Source: Atopsyche davidsoni (lineage: Eukaryota > Arthropoda > Insecta > Trichoptera > Hydrobiosidae). Taken from it: DNA of 64,000 nt. The notes under the pieces were generated by a model. That model saw only the letters and a program-made list of their open reading frames with translations, searched no databases and was not told the DNA's origin. The stretch spans positions 5,954,501-6,018,500 of the forward strand of contig JAILWY010000027.1 of assembly GCA_022113835.1 (NCBI GenBank), given 5' to 3'. Shown here one piece after another: positions 41,929-54,840 of this stretch. The translations under genes were made by a program, and so were the position numbers. How positions within the stretch are numbered: position 1 is the first letter of the stretch; each line of letters begins with the position of its first letter.

Positions 41929-44284
41929 TAGCCCGAGAGCCCCCGTCCTCCGCGAACAAAGGGTGAGCCGGGATCGAGGAACAAGGCAGACGCGCCCGCG
42001 CTACGGGGCTACGGAGCTACGACGCCGTAGCGAATGAAAACCATCTCAAATTAAATATTAAGGCTTGCGTACGTTAGTAAATAGGCGCAATACATCACGT
42101 GGACTGTTTAGACAAGAATACAGTCATTTATATAATTTTTTATTATTATCATTTTTGAAGTCGTGTTGATAAAGTACTTGGATGTATTAAGTCCACAAAG
42201 CGATGAAAGAACATGTTCTCTAAAAAAATATTTATCGTATAAAGTATGTACACTGATTACACTCTACGAGTTGTAATTTAAAAAAAAATTATGTCATATA
42301 CTATTACTTTTTCGCTTTAGGTGCATGGAATTACACAAACACTAAATATCCTTCAGAGTCTATTATAACTTTCTTGTTATTTTTCCGGATACGTGCAACC
42401 TGAATACAAATGTCTCGGTCTTGCTTCTCAGCCAACAAATCAATAAGACAGGCGGCATCTTATCAAAAATTTGTAACAGTGTGTTAAAGTCGTGATTCGA
42501 TAATTAACTTTTTGTTGTGAGTCGTATTATATATATAAATAAAATAATCGGTAAGCGGGCCACTACTCAGTTACCCGCTTATTGAAAAACACAACAAAAT
42601 ATAAATAAAACATACGAGTTATTATATGAATTAAGACTATGATTGTAAAAATTAAATAATACGAAGCATTATTACGTACCGGACTACATTAATTGAAGGA
42701 TACAGTAGTTGTAAGGTCGAATAAAAAAAAAAAAACCTATATGATAATAATTTGCTTCGCTCTATAAAAGTAGCTATTATGTCTTTTTTGTATTATAATT
42801 GGTATGCGCACACGCATGGCGGGCGAGAGCAAACAGAGGAGCGGGACAGTCAGCCGCCGCGCTCGCTGCTCACCGCCAAGGACGAACGCATCGTAAAAAA
42901 CCAAGACGTCGTGGATGGATACCTACTCTCGAAACTACCTTATTATTATGTACACTTAAGGACCATATCATATAATAGTGTCTTATATTAAATCTCAATG
43001 GTGTTTTTATAAACTAAAACCATAAAAATACAACAGGCAAAAAATTCTATCGAAACGTCGACCGGAAATCGGTGGATAAATGACATGAATATATCTATAT
43101 CTGGCACAAATATCAGGGTAAAAGGTATTTATCATATTAATTTTACAGCCATAAAATAAAAACTAGATATAATAAGTGAAACATCGCAGTCTGCGAATTT
43201 CGATCAAGTCAAAGCTAGGAGACACAGGAACTCTGTGTGAAACATCCGCGCCGTTGGCTGAGCACCAAACGGACAGATGACATTTGAAGATGCAATATGA
43301 ACGGATAAAGCATATTTTAATTTTAATGTAATGCAAACATGTTGCTTGCTAAAAGCAATACCGATAAAAATAGAAAAATTAATCGTGAAAACTTGGGTCT
43401 TCAGTTTAGCAACTAATTAAAAATGTTGCAGTACCCCAACTCTTAAGCTAAATCAATACAAAAACTGAATAAAAAGAACACAGTTTCACGTGGTTAAATA
43501 AAAGAAAGAAAAGAAGAAAGCTCCAATGTGAAACTCGAGACCGGATAAAAAAAAATCGAGTTTTCGCGTTAGGGATAGTTCGGTAACATGGAGAGTTGGA
43601 AAACCCTCTCCCACAAACGTGCATCTCTGTTTTCCAGTGAGCGACACAGGTGTGCCCACACCGAATACAAAAATTGCGAAACTTACAAGTGGCCTGAGAT
43701 GTGTGCGCTGATAGCGAGGCGTCCTGTACGTCGCCAGTTAGTAAGGGAGCGATTCGTAATTTCGGCAGCGTCAAATAAGAATGAACAATTAATGAAGTGA
43801 AGGTAAAAATAGAAGTTTTTTGTAAACGAACTCCGGTGGGTTAAATTAAGAATTCATAGTAGCGGGGTTGTTGGACTCGTAGAAAAATACCGAAAGGTTC
43901 GTGTTTTATTGATTGTATGTATTCATCTAAGAAATGAAACTAATATGAAATACGGCCGAATTCTATTATCTATAGAGATCCGCAAGCATGTAGGCGTTTG
44001 CCCTCTGGTAGAGGATATTAAAACATAATTTGTTTACCTCGAATAAAAGGATGAATACGAAGAGAAAAACATACATAATATAGTAAGTACATATTTTGAG
44101 ACATACATAAAAAATACAGCGAAAAATAATTTACGAGCTGCTTCCTTATTTATCTACGACCGTGGTAAATGTTAATAAAAGAATACTTTTAAATTAGGTA
44201 AAAAGCAATAAGCCGAGAACGTGAGATAGGTAAAGCCTCTCGGACGCATCGATTCCTCTCCTTCGGTATTAATAGAGAAAATAG

Positions 44285-44450
44285 AAAGGCTCAGTTTTGC
44301 CGCAGAGTCGAGGTATGGGGAGTGACGTACAAAAATATTACGCCGGTCTGTGACGTCAGAGACGCGCGGGGGTCGGGGCGAAGTCTGGCGGGGGCGGGGG
44401 AGGGGCGGGGAGGGGCGGGGGAGAGGGAGGGGGCACTAATCAATGAATGG
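44285..44450. repeat. GC-rich islet with G-quadruplex-prone G-runs
   Basis: From about 44,365 to 44,432 the plus strand is almost purely GGGG(G)C/A repeats (for example GGGGAGGGGCGGGGAGGGGC), with at least ten G-runs. A perfect CRE palindrome, TGACGTCA (44351-44358), lies immediately upstream. The arrangement looks like a promoter or enhancer, but no transcript start was identified. Confidence 0.7.
44351..44358. promoter_or_regulatory. Perfect CRE palindrome beside the G-run block
   Basis: TGACGTCA lies directly before the G-quadruplex-prone block in the islet at 44,285-44,450. Confidence 0.4.
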
Positions 44451-45125
44451 GCCATAAAACAAAACCTTTTTTTACTACGGCCGTAGTCGTGCCTGTGTTT
44501 TGGCTCGCTATGAAATATGCCGTACCGCTGATGAACGTAAACAGTGCTTCTTGCATCTGATATAAAACACGAGGAGCTCTTTTATTATGAAAGGTGGGGT
44601 ATCGAGATAGCCAAATGGAAAACAACACACGGAGCGCATTTATTTATTTGGCAGCAGTAAAGTCGGTTTATTGAAGGGAAAAAACATCGCTCCCAGAAGA
44701 TTTATCGTATTTCAATATTTTATGAGGTCACTGAAAGAACGAGCCTTGCGTTGAAATATATACGTTCTAATATGATAGGATTATTTTTGTAACGTATAAA
44801 ATTTAAAGCATTAATATTTCACAAAACAATATATTCCTGTACAAAATTGAATATTTTACGATCGTCGGTTGTGGTATTCTATTTGTATTCCTATTATATC
44901 GGCAAGAAATTGTATACCATCAATCCGACGAGTTATACAAGCTATAAATAAAATGGTCAGTTTAAAGGACAATAGCGGATAGATACCCAGTAGTCGAATA
45001 ATCTGGCTCTTCGATCGAAACGAAATCATCCAACAATACGCTTTGTATCATGCAAATAGTCCGGCGTCAGTTCGCGTGGTTTATTTAAGTCCAGGCCGGC
45101 CACGTGCGATCTCTCTGAGGTCACT

Positions 45126-45149
45126 CGACACCGACACCGACACCGACAC
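45126..45149. repeat. (CGACAC)4 hexanucleotide repeat
   Basis: Four exact copies of CGACAC are followed by a decayed fifth (CGACGC), within a GC-rich islet. Confidence 0.9.
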
Positions 45150-45364
45150 CGACGCGGACAGCTTCATAGATGCATCTCTGAAACCGGCGCGGAAGCGCTA
45201 TCCATTAAAATGATATCAAAGATTTGCATATCAAAGGATTACTTCGAGACGGTGTGTATTTTTATGGTGCGGCGTAGGAGTGGATTTATATCTGAGCGCA
45301 TTTCTTATGCATTGAAGAATTCAAAGTAGTTGTGAATAATTTGAAGTTAAAGCAGGTTGAAGAA

Positions 45365-45717
45365 ATGGCATACGCGATTAATAATATGCGACTCTCGGAA
45401 GTGAACTTCATGCCGCACTCCAAGGATCAGAGCGGCAGGGGAACCTCGTTTATTGCGCACAAGGTTTAGATTTTTTCGTGCGTCTCTACGTGTGTTGTGT
45501 ATTATGAATATTTGAAACGGGTTTTCTTTTTTAGGAAGCACAGATAGCGTCCGTGGCCGACTTTAAACGGAATCGCTCTGACGTTCTCTTGGCGCTAAAG
45601 AAAACCATTGTATGGATAAACGAAACGGGCGGCTCATCGGTCATACGGACGCAGACCCTGCATACCGTATATCTGGCATATTATTTTAACCTGGTGCTAC
45701 TCTTGTCTCAACAATAA
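45365..45717 (+). CDS. Possible two-exon gene for a 93-aa protein of unknown function
   Basis: Exon 1 is 45365-45463 (33 codons from ATG; MAYAINNMRLSEVNF...GTSFIAHK). Exon 2 is 45535-45717 (60 codons plus stop; EAQIASVADFKRNRSD...). The 71-bp intron has a weak donor (AAG|GTTTAG) and a strong polypyrimidine acceptor (TTTTCTTTTTTAG), and both junctions are phase 0. AATAAA overlaps the stop codon (45713-45718) and ATTAAA follows at 45725. The same frame is open upstream of the ATG for about 27 codons, including a CAG acceptor-like site just before GTTGAAGAA, so further 5' exons are possible. The C-terminus is hydrophobic (VYLAYYFNLVLLL), resembling a single membrane segment. I do not recognise the family. 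A decayed gene or transposon fragment is the main alternative. Confidence 0.4.
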
Positions 45718-48675
45718 ATGTAAAATTAAACTTTTAAAAAAAATTGATTTTCTCCACGTTTTTGTTTTTATTGTGACTAATTTCGCCAACTTATCTCGTT
45801 AGCATTTTTAAATAATTTTTTTTTCATTTGAAAATGCAAACATTAAAAAAAATAACTCGTTGAAAGAGAAAGTACCAAGTGTAAAAATAAAGATCAAAAA
45901 ATGCTTAGAAATAATAATTATTACCGAGCAACGCCTTCAGTATTCAATATAATACCGTGATTAATCAAAATTTTCACGGTGTTATTTAAAAAAAAAATGA
46001 AAGTATTCATTCAGAGTAATAAACACTTTTTTCAACAAGACAATATTTTTTTTACAAACAGGCACAGCATACACACTGGCTGGAAACATGCAATTTCAGC
46101 TTTTAACAATTTACGTTTAAGAATGGCGATTTTGCTAAACCTAAATACCTCCGTTTCACCGATCACACCGCGCATTCCGTCATACAGAACATGACCGATG
46201 AGCCCGGCGCACTCATAAGGCACGTACTGATCACACCGAAGATACCCCTCCAAGCATCTGAGTAGCTCGTGAAATCGAGTTCAATTTTCACTTATAGATT
46301 TTTGCAATTCGCTTGAAAATGGGAATTAATAAATACTTTTATAAATGTATACAAAAACCAGGCATTTTATTATTAATTAACCCGAATTATGCTAACGGTC
46401 TGGAATTATGATGCTTACAAGCATGTTACATATACCGTTGATAATGTGAATTAATATTGTATTATTGTGTAATTACTAAAGCAGACAGAATCGTTGAAAG
46501 CCACCAGCAACAGCTATTTCTATTTTCAATGAAAATTTGTCGCTGACACCGCATGATAAATGAATAAATTTACCTTGTTGATAAATATGTATTTTAGCTA
46601 TGATCAAATATTTCAAAATTAAGAGATAATGCCCACGTTTGTAAATGATTCCAATTTTCTGATAGTTATGAGTTTACTATACAAATGAATACCTAATCAT
46701 TCGAGCGCACTACTTCGAATAGACCCGCCAACTGCGTGTGCTGATCGCCGGGGCAGTGAATATATACAATATTTTACTTCATAACTGATTACGAGGCATT
46801 TTATAATTCCCGTGTTTGATGGTCGCCTTATTTCTCAGTCGCTTGCAATTTAGTAGGTAGATAGAAACTGATTAAAATGAATAAAAATGACGAACGACGC
46901 CATTATTGATCTGAAGCCCAGGTGTTTTTAGTTTTTTTTTTTTAATACTATGATATATTTTTCCAGGTTCATTTCAAAAGGTATTACACCTATTTGTTCA
47001 AAGTCCATAGCCACAATAATCACACATTGTGCCATTTACGTAGGATTATCCCAGTCCATACATGAGGATAAAAACAAGACTGGAAGATTTGCTGTAATTG
47101 AGCAACAAACAATGAAACCAATTAGATAGTGACTAACAGTCTCAATTCACATCACAATAAACGTATTCAAATTATATATAATTGATTTTTCCTGATGAAT
47201 CACAACAGTTAAGGTGCGATTTGCCAACACACACAGGCACATGCCGATGGTCATACTCAAGTAATCATATTATTATCACACGGAACAGAACAGAGCGTGA
47301 ATATAAAATCTGTTTATTTTAACACGATGTACTATTTCCACATGTACAAATTAAATTAATTACATGTATGGTAGTTCCGTACCTAGCAATAACATTATTT
47401 TTAAAGTTTGTATTTACCTACCATGTGATAGAATATGTAGATGTATATATGCGTTTTACAGTAAATAAAAACATTTCGACAAGAAACACGGGTCTGTGAC
47501 ACGTTTTATTTGATAAGCATTGAAATAAATAAAAAAAACATGGAAATAAATGTTCCATCTAAGGAGAATAGTTTAGTTTTTAAAATTAAATTAAAGATTA
47601 TCGTTATCTTGAATTAATTAATAGTTTCATAGAAAATGTCTAACATAACATGGCTTACGATTTAAAAAAAAAGCACACTTGCTTAAGGTCATTTGGACTT
47701 AATACTGTAATGCAAGTATCGATCACTCTTGGATGTATTCATCGATACATGGATTCAAGTGTAAAGTAAGATTTTATTGAATTTTAGCTTCATGCGATGA
47801 AATATCAATTTGTTACATTATACGAGTATTACATGACCAATATACCAACGCAGTAAACATGTATCCGTGAAGGATGGGGCATTCGCATTGCTTCGGAGGC
47901 GCCCTCGGCCGCCTGCGAGGAACTCACGACTCCGAGCCGCGCCGCACAGTAACGACCGCGATTAATTATTGCGTCGCTGTAATAATGATGTTCCGTTTGC
48001 CGTACGAGAAGATTCGCACGCGCAGTGGGCCGGGATGACACGTTAGGCCAAGTTCAAGAGCGTGATGGTTTTTTTTTTGATACAGCGATGTATCAGATTC
48101 GATAGAGCATCTAGGAGATAACTTATGGAGATAATGGCAATTAATGCGTCAGCTTTTGGTGCTTACGCGTATATTTATGTTTATTTTTTCTAACTGTCGT
48201 GGATTCTTTGGGATGCTGATTGAATATCGCGAACGAAGAAGAGGCGTTCATTTCGAAAACGTATGTAGATTTTACACTGAATCGGGTCTATTGTGATATA
48301 TCAACGCAATATCGATTGTCGTAAATAATTAATAGGATATTGATTTTTCAATCAGCAAATAAAAAAAACTAAAGTTCAAAGTTCCTATCGTAATTCTGCA
48401 TTGCCGCAATTAAAAAAGCCGAGAAATTATCTTTGAGAATATTCACTGACATACAAACCCATAAATACCGTAGAATTTAAGTGCGTTGGTACCTCGTAAA
48501 TAATTACACGGGCACTCACATGCTCAATAAACACCTAATGATGCTTATCGAGTATGAGTTTTTAATTTCATATTTATTACACACCAGCAGTAAAACACGA
48601 GTTACCAGGAAAAGCAGCAACCTAATAAAAATTCCATTATTCTAATATATCAAATCAAGCTGCTAAGCTCTGTGT
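45718..48675. other. AT-rich intergenic or intronic DNA, no gene seen
   Basis: No coding or RNA gene signal was recognised. A GC-rich islet lies at about 47,860-48,060. A small 71-codon plus ORF at 45,979-46,194 and its antisense shadow have no recognisable features. Confidence 0.45.
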
Positions 48676-49000
48676 ATGACCACTATGCAAATATACATCG
48701 TTGCAACAATTGATGACTCCAAAATCGACGTTATTTTCCATGATATTGAATTTTCACCCAATTTTGAAATCTTTTGCGATACAAAAAAAAGCTGACCGTG
48801 TGAAAGAGAGTGCAATAATTCATTTAATTCTACAAGATTATAATATAATAAGAGAAGGTGCGATTTTTGCAATGCCTAAGTTTGCAACACTTAATATGCA
48901 TGATAAAGCCACCCTTGTAAAAATCAACATTGAATCATCGAATGGCGGGAGTATACCACGCGGATATACAAAGATACCCAAAATATTATTTACAACATAG
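48676..49000 (+). pseudogene. Broken 107-codon ORF of unknown family
   Basis: The frame from ATG 48676 reads MTTMQIYIVATIDDSKIDVI... to a stop at 48793. The next frame carries on at once with DRVKESAIIHLILQDYN... to a stop at 49000. The switch falls in an eight-A run (48783-48790), so a single indel joins the two into about 107 residues. The composition is protein-like: mixed hydrophobic and charged residues with alternating beta-like stretches. No domain is recognised. It could be a decayed gene or mobile-element fragment, or an intact ORF with a homopolymer error in the assembly. Confidence 0.4.
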
Positions 49001-52000
49001 AAATAACTGTATATATATATTTTTATCATAACTATTAAAATATAATATAATTTATTACATTAATAAATTACAAGCGAAAATTCATCAATTCGAATCAACA
49101 GTTCACCATAACAAATCTCCATACAAGCTTGACGATAAGTAATTATTGATTCACTCCGTATTCGGCGAGATGGCCGGCCAGGTCGGGGCGGGCTCATTAT
49201 TCATCTGCTGGAATTATCATACGCCGAGACGTGTGAGGCGCGCGCCCGTGGAAGCGCCCGGCCAAGGTTGGCGAATGTCAGGCACACTCACCTGCGCGCC
49301 AATGTCAGCCGTTCAATCGTCCGGACAAACTGCACTAAACCGGCCCATTGTCCGATGATTGTTCGCCGTGACTAATGATAGGACGGCTCGAAAACATATT
49401 GACCTGAGTGTGCAGTTTATTATGTAAATGTAATAAATGCACCATTTTGTACTAGTTTCAAATATGAGTCAATATTCATTAGGTAGTCTACACATCCATC
49501 TATATATATTTTTGCTCATTGAGCATTATACAAGACATATGGCAAATTCTATGGATCTGATCCCTTTGAGGTTTGTTACGCGACGAGTGATTTGACGCTA
49601 TCTTTGCGCGTACGCAATACAGACCCAATATTGATTGCACTGCTATACCACACCGATTTCATTGATTTGGCTGAAAATATTCTGCCTCCTACAAATTTTC
49701 TAAAAGATAAAATCCTAGACTTTTCCTTGGTATGAAATAATGCCTCATTAAACCGGCAAAGGTCGGTCACTAACTACGAAATAGTCAAATAGGACATATC
49801 ATAGCTAAAGCCAATCTTAGTGGACTTTTCATCAGGACGGTTCGGATGATTCGAGTATTCCTAATACCATACTGATCGGTGTGGAGGTCCATTTCTCTCG
49901 ATCAGTAATGTCACGAAACGATTTTACGATTTCATAGACTCATTGGAAGTTTAGAGGCATAATTAAAATGAAATTGTAACCATTGTCATTCGCTTTTCGT
50001 AAAGTTTACAAAAAAATAGTTGAACAAATATTTTACACACTTTATTTAAAACTTATAACGAAAAATTGTAATGAAGTATTGGGTACATTGAACCAACAAC
50101 GTCAAATGATAACATATGTAAATTATATAGTAGGTACAAGCACATATCGAATCAAATCGTCCGAAATTAGGTATTTCAATTTCACATTACTAACAACGCA
50201 ATAAAGGTGCCCACTAATCAAAAAAAAAATATTATCACCACCTAATCAAAAAATATATTTTAGAGTCTTAAAAAATGTAATTTGTATTTATTTGTATGTA
50301 AGCTGTGGGATTTTTTGCAAAATAAACGAAACATAAAAGCAGACATATTTCATTTTTGGTAACCACGCAAAAGCCGACGCAAAAAATAAAGCATTACAAA
50401 GCTTTCAGAAAACTGTTCACGACGTTGATATATGCGTGTGTCATTTCTTTTCTTTTAGTTTCCAAATTAAAATACTGAATGGGCTGAATTGTAAAGGATA
50501 ATTAAAAGTAGCCGACTGTGCCTGCGTCGCGGCCGAGTGTCCCGGCTCATTGTCTGACAGAGTTCAGGTCGCCTCGCGGCGGCCAGCCCGGCCGCGACTC
50601 ATAGGCATTACGAAGACAATGGACACGCATGTCCGTCCAGCGCGAGGAAGCTCTGCGGAATGTGATTGAGCGGGGGCAGTTAAATCAGTGCGCGTGTGAC
50701 AGACACGACAACAAACGGTTCCCTTTCGAAACGCACTCCTCGCACAGTACTATTGACTTACCGATTCTAGTCATACGATTGTTTATGTAATGACTTGATG
50801 AATTACGATCACATATCAAATTAGAAAAAACACGAGGGATTTAATACGTGATTATCGCTCAAGAAAATCGTTAATAATATTTAAAATTATTATTTAGGAA
50901 TGGGTCTAGTATACACACGAATTACTTGTGATGCTGTCGATAAATGAATTGTCATTAATCCTAAGCGTCTATATTCGATAATCTGGAAGAACGCATTGGC
51001 GAGTTAAAAAGTAAATAAAAAAAATACCTTATTTTGTTATTATTGAAAATTTACTCATATATTTTATATTTCGGTAGTTGGTAATCGGACCAGCCACCGT
51101 GAATAAGCAAGAGGGGTTAAATAAATTAACATTCAAAATTATTAGAAAAAATAGTATCGGTCGTTACTAATAACAAAAATAGCTACCTAGTTATATAAGT
51201 TGAAAACAGGTATCAGATAGGTACTATTGAGGTTTGACATAATAATAGTTTTGTTGCAAGCAATGTTTTTTAAATGAATTATTTGTTAATAGATTCATAC
51301 CAAAATATTTCTATTAAAAAAAGTCGCGCCATTAAAAATAAAAAACGACAGTCTATAAGGTTTTCGAGCAATGAGTCGAACCGCGTCATGTTTTTGTTTC
51401 TTAGTACATTATGATTCAACATCGATGCTAAATAGCACGCCGGTAAAGTATACGCTAAGGAAAGAGGATTTATTATTACACTCCGAGTTTCCGTATTAAT
51501 AATACACATAAATGTATTCTAATAAACACATGACTACTTGTCAGTATTTTTACATTACATCAGTTGCTTACGAACATTCAACACCAAATCACATGATTTC
51601 AAAATAACCCTTAAAATATTTAAACTGTAAAAAATATTATTTGATTTATTAAATAAAACATCAAAAGACTCCATCGGTTATCCGTAACATCAACACCCTG
51701 GTGTTTTCTCATGACGCTGTAACTACGAGATGTGTCCAAATTTTGGCTTAATTTTAATTGACGTCAATAAACCACTAGAAGGAGTCCGAAGCACGGAGCC
51801 GGTGGGCACATCCGGCGCTGGGCGCCCGCGAAGGTGTTTCAAAGACACGATCTGAAGACTCGTAAAAAAACGCTGAGCCGGCCGCTGTTGTCTTAGAGAG
51901 AGAATAAAAGGAACTATTCAAGGCGGACAAAAAACTCATTGCTAAAAAGTGTGGATATTGGCGGTCGCGGTCGGCCGCCGTTTTTTACTGGCTTCAAGGC

Positions 52001-54166
52001 GAATTAGATTCTAATTTGTGTAAGAAACGTACGGCGAGCTTTGCTCTACATTTTTACGCTGTCCTATCTCACACAATCGAGTAACTCCACGGATAGAAGT
52101 CTGCATGTACTGTATAAAATGTATAGTAGACACGAATGACGCAATGTTGCATTAGTATCATTATTATGCTATTTATCGAATTAATAAAAAATACTGTTAC
52201 AATATTATAAAAAAATAGACGACACGGCTTCGTTAATAAAACATAGTCAATTCATAAATAATATGTAAGTGATTAATTGAATTTACTCTATGTCGTATAA
52301 GATACAATATTACTAACAATTATTTCAACATTCAAGATTTTATCCAATAAACTGATATTAGATACTGAACGAATAAGACTAAAAGCGTCAGTATATTATT
52401 ACAAGTGATGTCATATTATCAATCAATTCAATATTCAAAAGCCGATAAATAATTCTGAATAGGTAAGCAGTGAGTCAACCCTCTAAATATTTCATAGCAT
52501 CAATAGTAAAACGTTACAAATCACGGCAAAGTTTAACAGTGGAAGAGCCCTTTTGATAATTTAAAGGCAACCTTTTTACTGACTCAATTAGCTATATTTC
52601 AACGAATCTAATGACAGAGAAGCGAAGCAATGTTCTCAGTGTAACTGAAGACGGCTTGCAAAGCAGAGTGGAGGGACTTGTTTATGTACAAAAATAGATG
52701 AGTTCGCTTGTTGGCGAGCAGTCCCCGATAGCGCACGCGGGCAAGTCGCCCCGGCGCGCTGTATCCATTACCAGAACACGAGTTCTGTTGACATATATTT
52801 TCCACTTGGACGAGTGCAGTTGTTGTGTTTCGATATAATGTTTCTTATGAGGCTTAATGCTTTTGCAATATGAGCGAGAATGCTGTAAATACAAAATTCT
52901 GTACACGTGTTGATATACAAACATTGTAATATTCCCTGACTGACTAAATATCTAAAATCAATAACGACCTCAAGTACTTATATTTATTATGTACTATAAA
53001 TTTACTTTTTTTTTAAATTTCATTTAATATTATAATTAGAAAATCTATCTATGCTACATAAATACAATAAAATAAAAAAAAAACGTTCTTCGTATTCTTC
53101 ATGGTTTTAACTTGTAACAAAATCTTTAATAATATTTAAAACACAGTATTAAAGAAAAAAAAATCAAATAATGCATTAAAATCAATCGAACAACATAATT
53201 GCGGCGATTTGTCCCTAGCGGAGTAATGAAAGGTAAAACAAAGAAACCAATTTAGTCAGACAAGACAATAAGCAAGACGTCATCGTTTGAGGGATTACCA
53301 TTACTGGGTATTCGGTTAAATCTATTTCTGTTTTGCAAAAAAAAGAGCAAAAAATATATCAAAGAAACGTTATACTTATTGGAGCATTCTTCATACAGTT
53401 GGAGTAATTACGCCGGCTCTCTCGGAATAATTAAGTGTAGCCAGCCGCTGCACAAAAAATAATAAAGGCTGTAATGAATTGCCGTTCAAATGAATTACTT
53501 TTTGAGTAAACGCGCATTACAACAATACGCCATAGTGCGTAAGATACACATCATCATAAACACAGTTCGATAATGTGACGAAACAGTCGGACGCATCGAC
53601 TACCTAAACTCGACTACATAAAAAAACAATTTGCTCGAACTTCCATCGACAGCAGTAACGAAGAGCAAAAAATAAAATACTAAGCTCAATTCACACACGA
53701 ATAGTTTATACGCTATTTAACGAATGAATTTTGATTTTTCGAATTCATTAACATAATAACACAGCGCTATGTTTTCCGAAACACCATTGCCCAAGCTCCC
53801 GCGATGGGCATAATGTACCCCATGCGTTTTTTTCTGCGTCAGTAGTCGCGGGTCTATCGCATCTCTGCGGGGAATCGAAGATCACGTTTTCCCCGAGAGG
53901 ATCTGATAGGAATGACTGATGGCAGCCATTAATCATGTAGCTGATTTCTTGCCCACAATCAATGGCGCGTCACGGCTTCTTGGAAACGGTTGACTGTTGC
54001 TATTTCAAAGTTCGCATACCACACACGTTAATACACATAAGAATCAGGAGTGAATCCTTTCAAGACGTTTAGTAAAATTATTTTTGATGAGATAAATTTT
54101 GTAAACAATCAGCTGCTACGTTTAGTTGGATGAATATTTTTAGAAATCGACCGTTAACAAATTAAT
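49001..54166. other. Gene-poor region with GC-rich islets
   Basis: No supported gene. GC-rich islets lie at about 49,160-49,390, 50,505-50,740, 51,770-51,960, 52,690-52,760 and 53,750-53,940. A 64-codon minus ORF at 49,576-49,770 has reasonable composition but no recognised motif. A perfect CRE palindrome is at 51759-51766. Confidence 0.4.
51759..51766. promoter_or_regulatory. Perfect CRE palindrome
   Basis: TGACGTCA lies at the left edge of the GC-rich islet at about 51,770-51,960. Confidence 0.35.
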
Positions 54167-54766
54167 TCAATATAAAAACGTAAACTTACGCAAGGATATA
54201 AATTTAATAATATATTTACAACGAAATTTGAAGCATTCTACGGGTGGCACACAGGTGCACGCCTGGTATTGACAAACCGTTGAAAAGCTGTCAAAGTTGA
54301 CGATTGCGTTGTATGAATTTTGAAAATTGACCTCAATTCCAGTGTTACAAACTAGACGTAGGGCTGTTGGACCGTGAAGCAAAGTTAACCGGCGCAATAA
54401 GAAATAATATAAACAATTCCATCTTAGTGAAATTGGTTTCCAACGCGTAAAGACAATCATAATCATTACGACTGATTTTACCGGTTCTGCATTATGCACG
54501 GCCACGGTAATAATTCTCCCTTTAACGGTTTTACGATAAGTGTTCGTCGAGAAATATGAGCTTTTGAAGAGTCGCAAGGACCCGCAATGACACAGTGTGA
54601 TGCAATAACGCTGAAGGATAATACCACGACGACTGGAGGCTCGAGAGGACGGCATGCGTAATGTAACGGATCCCTTTGTGTCCCCGCAGGACTTGCGGTC
54701 ATAAAACCCAACAGAACAATCGTGATTTATGAACGAAGTGTACGGAACAAGCATACAAACTCGCAT
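54167..54766 (-). CDS. Unidentified 199-codon ORF, the longest in the window
   Basis: This frame runs uninterrupted for 199 codons from ATG at 54766 to the stop at 54167. At the local base composition an ORF this long is expected well under once per window. The product is basic and has many Cys residues spread along it, with a cluster near the C-terminus (CQYQACTCVPPVECFKFRC). There is no signal peptide, clear membrane segment or known domain that I can name. It lies head to head with the decayed plus-strand ORF beginning at 54841. It may be a real gene, a mobile-element or virus-derived ORF, or chance. Confidence 0.25.
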   Translation of the reverse strand: MRVCMLVPYTSFINHDCSVGFYDRKSCGDTKGSVTLRMPSSRASSRRGIILQRYCITLCHCGSLRLFKSSYFSTNTYRKTVKGRIITVAVHNAEPVKSVVMIMIVFTRWKPISLRWNCLYYFLLRRLTLLHGPTALRLVCNTGIEVNFQNSYNAIVNFDSFSTVCQYQACTCVPPVECFKFRCKYIIKFISLRKFTFLY

Positions 54767-54840
54767 ACATTGTCTAAGCGCGGCCGATTTACGACAACCT
54801 TTAAAAATGTCCAGTTATAAAAATGCAATAAAGGCACATT

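Larger units (their letters stand above)
23410..45364. other. Gene-poor AT-rich region with GC-rich islets, possibly upstream twin intron
   Basis: No exon could be recognised in 22 kb. GC-rich islets of about 80-300 bp recur near 24,085, 25,480, 29,270, 29,500, 30,500, 33,680, 35,095, 35,800, 36,525, 39,070, 39,865, 40,495, 41,840, 42,810, 44,285 and 45,055. Open frames over them occur on both strands and carry no known motif, as expected of stop-poor GC-rich DNA. The region must contain, or lie within the intron before, the missing N-terminal exons of twin if its transcript starts to the right. Smaller repeats inside are listed separately. Confidence 0.45.
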
